NCBI RefSeq assembly: GCF_949628215.1
Contig: NC_134297.1
Location: forward strand, 4,340,001 to 4,404,000
Reading direction: 5' to 3'
DNA: 64,000 nucleotides
From: Phalacrocorax aristotelis
Taxonomy: Eukaryota > Chordata > Aves > Suliformes > Phalacrocoracidae
In this document: positions 47,819 through 61,224 of the stretch, in pieces
How the letters are laid out: every line of letters starts with the position of its first letter
Position numbering within the stretch: the stretch's first letter is position 1
Notes under the pieces: model-generated
Told to the model about the DNA's origin: nothing
The model's database searches: none
What the model saw: the letters and a program-made list of their open reading frames with translations, nothing else
Program-made: the position numbers and the translations under genes

Positions 47819-50800
47819 GCACGTCTGCAGCGGGGGCTGTAAGCTAACGTCTTCTCTGTCCCCGGTCCGGCTAGAGTTTTGATTGAAAGTGTGGAAACAA
47901 ATTCTCTGTTTGTGAAACTGTAATTGGGGTAATTCATGAGGCTTTCGTATTAGCAGCAAACCTAGGTTAGAGAGCTGGGCCAGGTTTTAGCACGCTAGGT
48001 GACTCTAAGCGTATTTTATTAAAGAGAAATTGCGCATTACTGCTAAGCAGCACAAACATGGCCTTTTTGGAGGAGAGAGAAGAGGCAGGATTTGACCTCA
48101 GATCAATACCTGCGCTTCTGGCTGACCCACTCTCAGAGCCTTAGAAAGTCACTGCTTGCATTTAGGGGCGAAAAAAATCGCTCGTGCCTCAATTTCCCCA
48201 CCGTTAGAAAGGAGATAGGCGAGTGTTTCAGGGGGTTGAGGCATCACCCACACAGCATTCCTGCTTCACCCCACTTTGCCTGGCATCGCCTCAGTCCTCC
48301 GGTTATCCGCAGCAAGGGTGAGCCCGCACTGCAACCGACAGCGAGCTGCCGCCCTGCCAGGTGAGCCAAAAAAAGCACAGCCGGGCCAGAGGAGAGGAAA
48401 AATACGGTGCTTACAGCTGCTCCGGGCTGCTCCACTCTCCGTGCAGCGGCCAGCAGGTTTCTTCCTGCTCCCGATGTACGTAGCAAGCCTTCGCCTTCAT
48501 CCTCGGGTTGGAAACGTGCAGGCTGGGTCAGGAAAGGACGGCACACCCCAGGCAAACTCACATACTCATTCCTGTACTCCAAAGGCGGTAGAGGGTGGTT
48601 CAGGTGTGTAGCTGGACATGGGCAAATATTTCAGAGCAGGGCCAGCTTCAGGTTTTCTAACTTTTACCCTGTTTTTAATCTACTCTTTCCTTAAAGCACT
48701 GTCAGACTAAGGAGAGCAGAGCTCAGGCACTGCTGTATATCTACCTGCAGCTCCCTCGAGCTGATAATATATTATTTCAGCTTTTTTTTTTTTCTGTTCC
48801 AAGGGGATAATAAAAAAAAAAAAACAGAGAGACACCTCACATCCACACACTAATTCAGAATAATATTTGGGCAGAAAAAGCTAGATCCAAATACCCCCAA
48901 AGTGGTGGGAAAAGGCTGAAATCCAGCCAGAGTAAATGGCATGAACCGCCAGCCCCCGTTTTGAGGAGGGGAGATGTGGTTGCACCTTGGCTGCCAGGCT
49001 GTTATATGCAGGGGGAAAGATGTGCAAGTTCCAAGCACTCATGGTGCTGAATGGAAGGGTTTTCCTTTGGCTGAGAGTGCCTGCTTTAACAGAGACACAA
49101 ATGGGTTTACAGAGAAAAAAAAAAACAACCTCTCCTGGCTGCGCTTTGAAGAGCCAGGGCAGATGCATCTCCATGCCCCTGCACCCCGGGATGCATGCTA
49201 CAGGGTGGGCAGGGCGAGGGTTTGGCACCCTGGGGCTGAGGAACAGCAGCTTTGCGGGCTCAGCTTAACAGTGTGAAGGCTGTGAATTTAAAGCACCCCT
49301 CAGAAGCAGGACTGGTATTTGCTAAATTCAATCCATGATGTCTGCAAAGGAGAAAAATCTCTTTGCTGTTGGTGCCCAAATGACCTGCAAGCCCAGAGGA
49401 GCTGCTGGTTTTTCTGGGGAAAAATCCAGTTGCCAGCTGCTACCTAGAGACAGGCAGCACAGCTGAGCTCGATAGCCCCAGCTCAGCTCTGCAGAAAGAC
49501 CCTTCCCTGGTGCTTGTCTCTGCAAGAAACCTGAGGGCTCAAAGGGTCCCATGGTGTAAAAACTGAAAAGTAGGAGGGGTTTATGGCTAAAATGTTAGTA
49601 TCTCACAGGCCCAGAGAGCTGTGGTTACAGGAATGACTTGATTTCTCAGAGCACTGCAAGTCTTCAACTAAATGGGAAAACTGCCTTTCCCCAGACGAAG
49701 GCTCCCTTGCCTCCTCAAAACACCAAACAAGGTGGGCTTTGACTTCTGAATCCTTTATTACAAGCCTTTTCTTTCTCTTCTCCATCAGTTGCTCCTCCTC
49801 CCTGGGTGGCTGGCTAATTTCTGTGGCCTTTCTGCCTTATGTCAAAGGATGAGCTTTGGGGTCTGGGTCCCCTTCTCAGAATATGGGGCAGTGTGGGATG
49901 ACTTGCCCGTAAAACCATCCAGCTCACAGGCACGCAATGTGGTGGCTTTCTGGATGGATAAATTCTCCCCTGATAGACTTTGAGAGCTAAAATACAATAA
50001 GGGGACATGTATGTACCCTGTGCGCTGCAAACCCAGTGCTATTCTGCCCGTCTCACCCAGCTGAAAAACTGTCCATCATCTGTACGCACAGTGCAAATGT
50101 GTTCAAATAATGAATTGCTGTCTTCTAATCAAAACACACTCATCTCAATTAAATCGGGGGGGTTGTTGGTGTCAGTCTTTTGAGGACAAAGCTCTATACC
50201 AGCCCCACAATCAAAGCCACAGAGACTTCAGCAGAAACCAGTGTCACAATGTTTATTAGTTGTGAAGAAGTTTATTGTAAGACACAAAAAAGTAAAGAAG
50301 AACGCGGGGTGGGACCTTTGCACTGAACAGCACTGCCTGTGTGGAATTACTCAGAGGAAGGAAAGAAGAAATTTGTTAAATCATGTCATTTTACTGTTCT
50401 GGAATAAAGGGCACCCAGTGCTGCCACACTTACGAGGCCATTCAGAGCTGATTTATTGCCTGAGACCACAGAGGCAAAATCAAGCCATTACAACCTTTTA
50501 AAAGCTTTCTTGCAACAAACTAAAAATATCCATTGCTGACAGATGCAAGTTGTCAATAAGGAATTTAAGAACTCAGTATGAAGAGTGGAAAGAGTGCAAA
50601 GTCTTGATAAACATCTCAAATTGGGTCTTACTCAGTGGGAAACAAGTAGTTTATAGTGGTAATTGTAAAGGGCATTTTACATTGAATCAATTAAATGAAA
50701 ATCTTTTAAACCCTTTTTTAAAAGAGACCTTTTTAAGTTAACAGGTGATTTTAATTGGAACCATGGGACTTGCATCACGGGAGGTGGGTTGGGTTTTTTT

Positions 50801-53800
50801 GTTGAGATTTTTTTTGGAAGCATTCAATATAGGGGAAAATCGATACACTTCCATCAGCATTCGAACTCCTAGAGTCTTGCAAGTTGAATAGTGAAACTAA
50901 GCAAGAATTACAGTTTGCTCTGGTTTTGTGTGTTTTTTTCTAGCAATTAAATATGTCTCCATCATAACTCCTTAACTGTGAAAGGTGCAGGAGAATTTAT
51001 CAAGACCAGGTTACCTTAGGATAACTATTTTTAGTCAGAAGCCTCTGCCATAACCTACTATAAAACACAATATATTTTTAGAGATAGTTTACCTTTAGAG
51101 AAGATCTCAAACATCCCAGCTGACACAATCAAAAGCAGTAATTGCATGTGACAGGATTTTACTTTTAAATTCCTGTTCTGACTTCTTCTCAACCATAAAG
51201 GATGCTCTGCAGGATTATCAGCAGCAGGCAATGGCTGCAAGCCCAAGGGACTAATGCCACGAGCAAGAAAACCTTCCTTCAAAAGCAAATGACACTTTCA
51301 GCAATTGCCTTTTGGAGCTGGCAAATTACTTTGCTTCCCATTGCTCTGTACTTCATGAAATCTAGCACTATCTGCCTGCAAAGCTGCAAGGTGTGATCCA
51401 GAAACAGCAGCTTCCTAAATGGGAGGCGGCTAGGGAAAACCAGGGGAAGGAATAACACATGGTCCCCGGGTAAAGGCTTGGAATTGGCTCCCTCTATGGA
51501 GCCCTGCAGGCAGATGTTAGCTGGGTTAACCTGTGGATCCTTTCCAACTCGCAAATAAACTTCTGACTTTTAGGACATGAGACTCAAAGACTGAAGGCAA
51601 TGCCTAGTGTTTCTAATCCAGACAGGGACATCTGAGATCCAGGGGCAGGCGGGGAGCTCCTGGAGGGGGAGGAAGGTTTGCAGACCTGCAGGGAAGGTAA
51701 AATAGGGGTGCCAGAAACAGCAGCAAATGCATCACACAACCTACCTGTGGACTCTTCACAGCCAGTTAAACAAAAGCTCATCCCTCCAACAAAAACAGCT
51801 AAGTCTTTGACAGCACTCGCTTTTGCTAGCTTTAAACCGCTACGGCTCATGAATTTAAACGTGTCCATTAGAGACCAACAGAGGAACCAGCACAGGGCTG
51901 GAGGCAGGCGACGGCAGTACGCGGGCAGAAACCTGCTCTTGTACCTGTGGAAGGAGCTGGCAGAGAAAACTCTGGTCCTGTAATGACTTTCACTGGCCAG
52001 GCAGACACTCAGCACAGGGAGAGCAGCATGGGTTTGCTCCCCGGCAGCCCAGCTTGCCCAGCAGAGCTGGCCACCTTCGCGCAGCAGGAGCGTCAGCAGC
52101 TCCTGGGATTTCACTGGGGTCTTTGCAAGAGCCAGCGCATTCCTTAAAGCAACCCCGCAGTTACATCCTGATGTTATCTCAAACAAATAAAAATGTGTCA
52201 GTCTCTAAAAGCATCATCCAGGCCTCCTGGCTGTGGAAAAAAGCCTGGAGGAATGGCCTGGCTGAAGGGTAGGAGGAGTTCGAGGCACGGCAGCTGGGAT
52301 GGGGCATCCCAGCATCTTCCCTGAGGTTCTGCCTTCCCCTCCCCGAACTGTAGGACTGAGAAAAGAGGCCAGCAAGGCTGAAGATATTAGGCATTGCCAC
52401 GAGTTTATCTACTTTGCAGAAGTGTTTGGGTCACAGGAAACATGAAATCCCCCCCCAGAGTATCAAAGCAGCACATCTCCTGCCAGCTTTGTAGCCCTCC
52501 TGCCCTCCCCTAACCCTGCAGTGGCTTTCTTGCACTTGCACACAGAGTATTCCCAAACTGCTGGGCGACTGAGCAGGTCCAGAAAGCTGGCAACTGCCTT
52601 CCACATCCCAGCAGGGCAGGTGGGGAAACTGAGGCACAGCCGGTGAATCACTGCACGGAGGGGAGAAGGCAGCAATCCAGCCTCCGCATCTTCGGTGTCG
52701 CGCCCACCCTTCCTCTGTGGAATTGATGTGCTTCTGCTGTGCACTAAGTGATTAGTCTGTGGCTTCGCTGAGTGTAAAGTTATGGAGCAGGAGATCCAAT
52801 CACAGGCACAACTCCGGTTGTGCTACAGGCCTATTTGAAAGGGTAAGTGTTCCGCATTTTTTTTCATGCCTGGAACAATCTAGACAAATAGGCTTTTAAA
52901 TTAAGCAGTGATTTGGAATATAAGTGAGTGCATTTAAGCTGCTAAGAGATGGAAAGATCCTAATGGCTGAAATATTTGTCATATCACAAATAAACTGGCT
53001 GTATCGGGAGCTACTAATATAACTAATTTTTACTAAATCCTTCACTGCTCTGTGACAGAAAATGAGGTCAGCATAGGTTGAGGCAACATAAAATGAGCAG
53101 CTGCCAGAAGGCAGCACAGAATACTGATAAAGGACTCTGCAGAAACTCTATCGCCTGCCCACAGAAAAAAGGAATCGGTTTCTTCAAATTAAGATATAGC
53201 TTTTCCAGAGCATCCAGGGTTTTAATGAAAAGGTGCCAACGAATAATACAGGATTTCAATGGATCCGGAATACAAATGCATACCGAGATACTTCCTCAAA
53301 GCCTCCCTATCCCCCTAGAATGGGTTCACCCAGCTTTTCCATCCTTGAATCATGAGGCCTGTGTGATTTTCGAAAGGCCCTTGGGTGTCAGAGAGGGCAG
53401 GAGTGTGCCCTGGGGCAGCTGATGAGAGTCCCTGAGATTTCTACAGTTCCTTTGATTCCTATGGGGCTTTTCAGTTACAGGAATTAAACCCTGGTTTAAT
53501 CTGCCACTCAGAGGAAAAGTGAAATTAAAAGGAATTCAGAGGACTTGGCCCACTTTAATAGAAAAACAAGCCCAAAGCCCACAAAGATAGTGCCAGCAAC
53601 AGCTCTTGCACCTCTAGCTGTTCAGGAACTGAAAGCAGCTCCCCAAAAACACATTGTCTCTGCCGTGACCCTGTGCAATCCTGTTACACCAGTACAAGGT
53701 ACTTTAAGCTGCCACATTACAGAAACACACCCAGGGGAGAGAGGCAAATGCTCAGTGTCAGAGATGCAGCGACAGACTGTGTTTTGCCTATCATACTTTT

Positions 53801-56134
53801 AAGGCTGCCTCAAACATTTAGGACCAAGTGGGATGCAGCCGTGCTCTGGTTATATGATAAAAGCCATGTAATTGTTTTCATTCTCATGAAAAAATTCAAG
53901 AACACTTTGGAAGGAGAATTTCCTCCCTCCTTTAGAGACATGAACAGCCTGTCTTTGCATAAGGGGAGGATTTTGGTCATAATAATCAGCCTATTTCATC
54001 CCTAAACCCCAAGTGAGTGAAAAAAAGCAAGTAACTCCATTGGCCAAATGGGAAACTGAGGCAGAGGGAAACTGAGGCACGGAATGTCTTCCATAAAGGA
54101 AGAGATTGAGAGTCTTCTCCCCCCAGGCAGGGCTGACAGTATTTTTCTAGCTTCCCTGCCAGCAAACCAGGAGTGACTCTGCCATGGCAAAAACAGGTCA
54201 GAGAGGGCACCAGGGTGTCCAGTTATTATTCGGGATGATCTGTTAACGCAGGCTCACTTCTGTATAAATCCCGTCTCTCTGTGCCATGTGAGAGGCCAGT
54301 GTCGCTGAGAGCGGCTCTCCTGGGATCAATACACAGAGAGCCTTGGCAGGGGAAGAGCGACCACTTGGGAGCATTGGACAGTTTAAGAAAAAATAAGATC
54401 AACATGGATTAGCAATAAAACTTAAAGCTTGCTGCATTTCCTAAATGGAATGGTAGAAGGGTTCATATTTGATAACCATTAAATGGTTTAATGAAATAAT
54501 TATAACCCAGACTCCTGAGCCTGGTCACAATCAATAACTATGAGCTCTAAGCAACAGCATGATCCAAGTTCTGCCATTTTCACAGTGCTCCCCAGCAGGC
54601 AGAGTGTGTGGCTATAAATGCGATTGACAGTAAAGTTGCATTAAAACATCCCCATCAAGGGCAATAATAGATTAAAGGCTACTGAGGCGCTGCAGTTGGC
54701 TGGTCAATATGCTTTATTTTCTGCATCACCCCCAATTTTGCCACCCTCCCGCATACTATTAGTGAGAGTCGATCTGCTGTCAATGACCAGCCCTGGCAAA
54801 AGATGCATTAATGCATGCTCACAAAAGCAGTGCGCATGGCATTATCACTTCACTCGCTTTCAAATTACAGCCTAATGCTGTCTCCAGGCAGCTTGTGACA
54901 CGTTAACACTATGTGCGATTTGTTGGTATCGGGCTAAATATTTCATGTCTAAAGATTTCATCAGAGATTTGATGACAGAAATAAACTACCACCCGGAGGG
55001 AAATCATTCAAAATAATAGAATTAGGCATTGTTGGAAAATCGACAGAAAGGGGATGATGATGTGGGATAGAGGAATAAGAGCAGAAGAAGCACGAGGGGA
55101 GAGGGAGGGCTGAGGAGTACCCATTTGCCTGCTAACTAAAGGCAGGGCTGCTAATAAATCCAGTGACTGGGCAGAGATTGCAGATCAGGTGACTGTATGT
55201 ACCTTGCTCCCAGGTGCCATCCTCAGGCGCTGCGTTGCCGCTTTTAAATGTCAAAGAATCCCACGTGATACATGGAACGCAGGTGGATACGGCCAGAGTT
55301 TTGCTTTATTTTCTGCCAAAGCCCATAAACCAGCCCATAACGGGTATGTCTTTGTATCCCTCTGCCACAGGTTGTATTGTCCTTCAGAGCTAGTGGAAAG
55401 GGGCTTGAAAACCGAAGGCACCGACTGATCTGAGGAAGAGCGGGGCAAGCAGTGGCAGAGCAGCCCGTCCCACTGCAGGGCTCCGGGCTGACCCCCAGAA
55501 AGCAGGGGCAGGAACTGGGGGACCCCACGAGCTTGCCCGCAGCCGCTGCTCAGACACTGCTCTGCACGGGGAGCGTGGGCTATGCAGCCCTTGGCACGGC
55601 AGGACCCGGGGGATCCCACCTGAGCGGCCAGCCCTCCATCCCGTGTGCCAGACGGCCTGGATGGCCGCTGCCGGCTACCCGCACGCCCGGGGACCTCCAC
55701 CCCGCTCCTGGCCAGGCACCCCTGGCTTTGCAGCCTGGCGGCTAGCAAAAGACTTTATTCGGTGCAGACTTGGGTGCACAGCTCAAAGACAGCTAACCTA
55801 TTACTGCTTGCTTTTTCAAGGCCCAGGACCTCTGCATTGACTACCTCCTCCAGCAAGCGCTCCTGGCTTTCAGCCTGAACAAAACAGCCACGGAGTCAAT
55901 CCTGCGATGAAAAAACAGGCACTTGACCAGAGAGAGGAGACAAGTACTGAGGCTCAGCAGCGAGCAGGCTGCTTGGCCCCTGGTTTAGCTGCACTTTGCC
56001 TTTACACCAAGCCCTTCTATGCTGCCCATTTCAAACAACAGCTTTGATTCATGCCCTTTCATTACAACCAGCTGTTGCCACCCACCACTGAACACCCAGG
56101 TCTCACTTTTTCTGAGCTGTTTTTATAATTTTTT

Positions 56135-56158
56135 TGTGTGTGTGTGTGTGTGTGTGTT
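56135..56158. repeat. (GT)n microsatellite
   Basis: About 11 uninterrupted TG units. Confidence 0.95.
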
Positions 56159-58601
56159 CCTAAGGATTATCTGAAAGAGTTAACAGCACCTTTGCAGTTG
56201 TTGGGGGTTAAGGGGTTCCTTCTTCTCCAAGGTAGGAAAGTCAAGTGCAGCGTGGTTAACTACTCTTAAGGCTACTGCAGATTATAAAACTGGATTTGCT
56301 GGCAAAACATGAGCATTTAACCCCCCCAAAAAATATGCTTTTGTCTTCTAGAAAGTGTGTAAGCTTCTTCAAATGTGCCCTTCTTTGCATTTTGCAGTAT
56401 GTGTAGGAAATAAACTGGGTCTGAGTCCCAGAACAAACACAGGTTTCCCTGCATCAATAGCAGAGTACTTAATGTTTTATAATAAATCTGTACAAGGAAC
56501 CCAGAGCTTTTTTCTTACCTCTGTTCCTTGACTCACAGTGTAAGCCTTAGGCTGTGGTTTTCCAACAAGCTGAATTAGGTGCTTGAACAGAGCTGACGCG
56601 GCTGCTTAGAGAATCGGCCTGACTCTACCCCAGCTACGGCTTCCCACCAGTTAGCAAGAATGCAGCGCTCCCCCAGCTGGGTCACTGACTCCAGCAGCAA
56701 CCTCCTTCAAGTCCAAACCTGGGCTGCATACCTCTATCCCAGTTCTATCAAAAAATAAATGCACTCTGTCTCTCCTTCTCACACATAAATACACGGAGAA
56801 ATTTGGTAATACCCCAAAGCAGAAGCTTTTACAGGGGCAAGCCAGCAACACATTCCTTGCCTGTTCTACAAAACAGCCACAGCACCCTTCATCTCTGAAA
56901 ACAGACACCAAAACTTTGAAAAGGAAAAGAGGTGTAATTCACCTTGGTGAAGACACCCAGAAAGCAGTCACCAGAGTCCAAGCAGGCTTGTAAAACAAAC
57001 ACCTGAGCTAATTCCTGCCTTGTGAATGGGCTACGCAGCACGTTGTGTTACCAGCAGCAAATTCAGCCTCCTCTGGTGAAATATCAAGTAAAAACCCTCC
57101 CTTAAGCCTATTTACCAAGACATTTTTCGTGCTTGCCTCCAAGACAGACAACACTGGTCACTGATAGATCTCAGTTTAGCTGGACTTTACTCCACTGACT
57201 ATTCCTTAGCCTCTAAAGCATTTGAGAGTAGCTGCAGGGAGAGGCTGCCCCCGGACACCAGCATTTCAGACCCCTGCACTTCAGTATGGAACCGTGCAGG
57301 AGAACTATTCCCCCAGCATTTCAATACCAAGCAGAGAGACTTGGAAAAGGCCCTCTGCTCACCACTGAGGCTCCAGTGGGAAGCTGCAATGCTAAATTCA
57401 AAATGAATGGTCTTTCCTTTACAATGTTGCTGTTATGGGAAAAGCAACCCGCGTGAGCCTTTCCATGGAGATGAAACCCCGGCAGCTTCTGAGGCCCCCT
57501 AAATAAACTATGAATTAATTTGGCCCTTTCCAGTAAGGCAGTAACCAAAGGACGTGAATCACATGGCCAGCTCCTTCATAGCCCTTAGAGGAAGGGAATA
57601 ACTGGGCAGATCTTACAAGAAAGAAATAGGTGTTATCACAGGCACAGGAGCTGAGCGGCCCCAGATCAAGCCATTGCAATAGCTGCCTTCCTGGAAAACT
57701 TGCTAGTTAGGAAAGCTGGGAACCTGAACAGGGAGTTTGCCTCCTGCAGAGCTCTGCTCTCCCTGTCAGATGCAGCACACTTCTGTTTGCCCCTACAGAG
57801 ACACACCTTCCTCACCAGTAAAGCGAATAAAGCTGAGTACCCTGCCACTTCAGAAGAAAACAATATTCTCAAAAGATGCAGAAAATAAAATTGTGTAGAT
57901 TTACCTGCATTTGTTCCTTTGCCTCTGTTCTTGCACCCAGGGCAGCAGCAGAGAAACACGATGGCCGCAGGTGGTTGCCCTTGACATTAGCCTCACCAGG
58001 TAGGGCTGTGGAGGATTCCAGCCTATTAACCAATCTGCGCCTAATTGAGAAACACTTGTAACAGAAAAAGAAAAATCTTAAATTTAAGTTTTTTAACAGA
58101 GAAAAAATTGAATTCAAGTTTTTAAAGAAAAGAAAAGAGAACTTCTAGAACCAGTTCCCCTGTTTTGCACACAAGTCCTCAGGCTTCTTTGCTGTTCTGA
58201 ACGAAAAAACTCACAAGTTTGACACTGTTTTCATTCATTTACTTCACTAAAACTGCCTATGCTGTTGTGCAAGTGCCGGCAAGAAGCAGCCCCTCCTCTC
58301 CCCTGCTCAGTCTCACATCCCCCGTGGCCTGACCCTCAGCCGGTACCTCTGCTTGTCATAATTTGCACTGTGCAACCTCATCGCTTAGCCTGACAAGACT
58401 GGTAACTTTAAATCATAGCTCTGACAACCCCCAGGAATGCCTGCCATTAAAAACTGTGCTGGCTTAAGGCACTGTTTCTAAAATACCCTAGAACACCACT
58501 CTCCAATTAGCATTTTCATTTAGTGTCCCCCATGGCAATAAAGGCATTGCACACTTAACGGGCGATGCTGCGACAGACAGAATTAAATGCCATGAACATT
58601 T

Positions 58602-58614
58602 GGGGGGGGGGGGG
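58602..58614. repeat. poly(G) run
   Basis: 13 consecutive G, followed within 60 bp by further G-rich runs. Confidence 0.9.
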
Positions 58615-58945
58615 ATTTAATTCAAAAAAAGGGGGCAGGGGGTGGGGACGGGACCAAAAAAGGCTCCTGTTCGCCATGCCGCGGTCAGGTGCTGCCATCT
58701 GATGGCCGAGCGCCGGCAGGCTGCGCCAGCCCCAGGCGGAGATGCAGAGTGCCGTACCAACGCGAGAGCATGGTGCCCCCCCCGCCCCGCAATTTTGTGA
58801 GAAAGTGCTGGAATTAAGGTTTCGGTTATTCCTCAGGCAGTATTAGTAAATTATATTATCCTCCTGGCAACGCAAATGACATTGCAATCAGCAGGCACAG
58901 ACAGCACGGGGGTCGCAGGGGACGGTCGCTGCCCTGCTCACCCGC

Positions 58946-59453
58946 TGTGCTGGCTTTGGCTGGGATAGAGTTTAATTTCTTCAGAGGGACTTGTACAGGT
59001 TGTGCTTGGGGTTTGAGATGAAAAAGGGACGTGTTAGTTATTGCTGAGCAGTGCTTACGCAGAGCCCAGGCCTTTCCTGCTCCTCCCCCCAGCGAGCGGG
59101 CTGGGGGGCACAGGGAGCTGGGAAGGGACAGCTGACCCCAACCACCCCAAGGGATGGCCCAGCCCACGTAATGTCGTGCTCAGCAATAATAGCTGGGGGA
59201 AGAAGTCGGGGGACACGACGGTGGGGACGCACACGCGGTCAGAGAGCTGGCGTTTGCCCTCCCAAGTCACCGTTACGCGTGAGGGAGCCCGGCTTTCCTG
59301 GAGATGGCAGAACGCCGAATCCCTTGTTTTGCTGTGCTTACACATGCAGGCTTTACTTTACCTGTCTTTATCTCTTTCACCCTTCTGATTGTCTCCCCCG
59401 TCCCACCGGGGGCTCTGTGGGGCCGAGCTGCCGGCAAGGCCTCAACCACGACA
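58946..59453 (+). mobile_element. Solo LTR, avian ERVL-type endogenous retrovirus (fossil)
   Basis: The element opens TGTGCTGGCTTTGGCTGGGA, runs through the familiar GCTGAGCAGTGCTTAC and CACCGTTACGCGTGAGGGAG segments, and ends AACCACGACA. These are hallmarks of a common neoavian ERVL-type LTR; the subfamily name is not certain. It is flanked by near-matching 5-bp duplications (CCCGC at 58941-58945, CTCGC at 59454-59458). No retroviral internal region is visible, so it is a solo LTR left by recombination, of middling age. CR1 sequence resumes just beyond its 3' end. Confidence 0.88.
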
Positions 59454-59458
59454 CTCGC

Positions 59459-60190
59459 CTCGCGGCTGAGGGGAAGGCAATGGATGTGGGTTTTCTGGGT
59501 TTTTAGAAAGGTTTTTTGATGCCGCCCCTCATGGTGTTCCTTCTGGAGGAGTTGCCCGGCTGTGGGATGAGCAGGTACACGGTGCCCTGGTGAAGAGCCA
59601 GCCGCATGGCAGGGCTCGAGGGATTGCAGTGAACGGGCAACACCTGGCCAGTGACCCCTCACCAGCAGCGCTGCTCAGGGCTCCGTCTTCGGGCCACTTC
59701 TGTTCCATATTTGAATTAATTTTCTGGTGCAGCCTCGCCTTGAGTACTGTGTGCAGTTCTGGGCGCTACAACTCAAAAGGGATGCGAAGGTGCTTGGATG
59801 CCTCCAGAGGGGAACACTGCTGGAAAGCACGGCCTGTGGGGACGGCTGAGGACGTGGGGCTTGCCTGGTTTGGAGAAAAGGAGGCCGAGGAGCAGCTTCG
59901 TTGAGGGGATGGGGCGAGGGAGGTGCTGGTCGCTTCTCCCTGGGATCCAGCGACAGGATGCATGGCAGCAGCTCTGAGCTGCCTCATGGGAGGGCCACGC
60001 TGGGCATGAAGAGGCATTTCTTCACCAAGAGGATGGTCAAACCCTGGAGGGGCTTCCAGGAGAATGGTGCCCCCCCAAACCTGTCAGTGCTCATGAGGCA
60101 TTTGGACTGTGCCCTTAATGACTGGCTTTAACCTGGCCAGGCAGTTGGACTGGGTAGTTGCTCCCAGTTGCTTTCAACCGAGATAGCCGA
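59459..60190 (+). mobile_element. CR1 LINE, 3' part of ORF2 and 3' UTR, degraded
   Basis: Nucleotide similarity to CR1 runs from the reverse-transcriptase region (AAGGCAATGGATGTG; CATGGTGTTCCTTCTGGAGG; GGCTGTGGGATGAGCAGGTA) through the GGTGTACCTCAGGG-like block near 59670. It continues with the typical GAGTACTGTGTGCAGTTCTG and CTGGTTTGGAGAAAAGGAGG segments and ends in a diverged 3' tail (TTGGACTGGGTAGTTGCTCC). It is a plus-strand copy whose frame is not open. The 3' tail differs from the younger copy at 4430, suggesting a different, older subfamily. Confidence 0.85.
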
Positions 60191-60944
60191 TTGCAGAGAT
60201 GATTTTACAGACTGTGGCCACAATTTAAACTTGCCATTCCAGTATGCCAGGCTTCCCTGGGAGCAGTACTGCTGGTGCTGTATGTAACATGTTACATACA
60301 TGTGCTAATACATGCACTATTATGCAACACTACCAGTACTGCAGAGGTGGCTGCCCAAAGCCACCTCCCACCCAGCAGTGACTTCTCTACACAACCACCT
60401 CTGAACTCACCTTCCCAGGAGGGGATAAATGCTGCCCGGGCCAGAGGGGGATTATCCATTTATTATTTTTGTATTTTTGAAGATGCTCTTTCCTGCCACA
60501 GGTTAAATGTAACTAGCTCTGGGAGCTCTTCTCTGAAGAATACACTAGACTCAGCTTTAATTACCCCCTTTTTTTAAGATACGCTGCATACATTGCACAG
60601 GGAACACCTTTGCTGTGATGGTGGCTGCTGTAATCCTCCACTACACTAAAAACTGGACTGTAAGTTTAGCCCATGCTGCCTCTGAAAGCAACGCTCCTGT
60701 GTCACCTGTCCTCCAAAGCACAAGGCTGAACATGACAGCTGGCTACAGCTCTTTCACTAAAACAGAACACGAGGCAGTTTCCAACAGGAAACCTCTCTTC
60801 TCAAGGCTCCTTCAGCTGGAGCCAGCACTAATCCTTGTGGTTACAGCTCAGCTAGTATATAGAGATCTTCATTGACCATTAGGTTTATGTTCACTTTTGT
60901 TTTCCACACCAGCCCAGCCAGAAGGAAGCAGAGACGGAGAGATT
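60191..60944. other. Intergenic spacer beyond HSPA8
   Basis: No gene was recognised. The notable item is a 22-bp perfect palindrome at 60279-60300. Confidence 0.6.
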
Positions 60945-60964
60945 GTGATGCCCATTAAATAGTT

Positions 60965-60970
60965 TTTATT
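60965..60970 (-). terminator. HSPA8 poly(A) signal
   Basis: TTTATT on the plus strand is AATAAA on the minus strand, about 255 nt after the HSPA8 stop. A second copy at 61081-61086 (140 nt after the stop) could give a shorter 3' UTR. Confidence 0.75.
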
Positions 60971-61224
60971 CCTTAGGACACAAATTGCATTTCCACTTGT
61001 TTACAGTACTGTAAAGTGCAATGGTATATTCATCTCCCCCCCTGTGCACATATTCAAGTATTTTAAATGCCCAGAATTTTTTTATTTTTACAGCAGCTCA
61101 GTTATGGAGTTTTAATCTGGCAGAATATACCCAGATGTGCCTACAGGTTTGGGTCCTTCAATCTAACCCCCACCCGGGGGCCCCCCCAATACTAACTGCT
61201 AGTGGAATGCATCTCTCCAGGGCT

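Larger units (their letters stand above)
35300..58945. other. Long gene-free interval upstream of BSX
   Basis: No exon set, RNA gene or intact transposon was recognised on either strand. It contains simple repeats, one ancient CR1 relic (about 40646-40770) and several AT-rich, repeat-free blocks with homeodomain-type motifs (35560-35830, 43660-44290, 46510-46700, 47530-48060, 54400-55060). A regulatory domain for BSX is the natural reading, though HSPA8 or more distant genes could be targets. Confidence 0.65.

Noticed and set aside
51584-52186. 200-codon open frame on the minus strand
   Set aside because: No recognisable domain, no good ATG context and no exon partners; a chance open frame in a GC-moderate interval is more likely.
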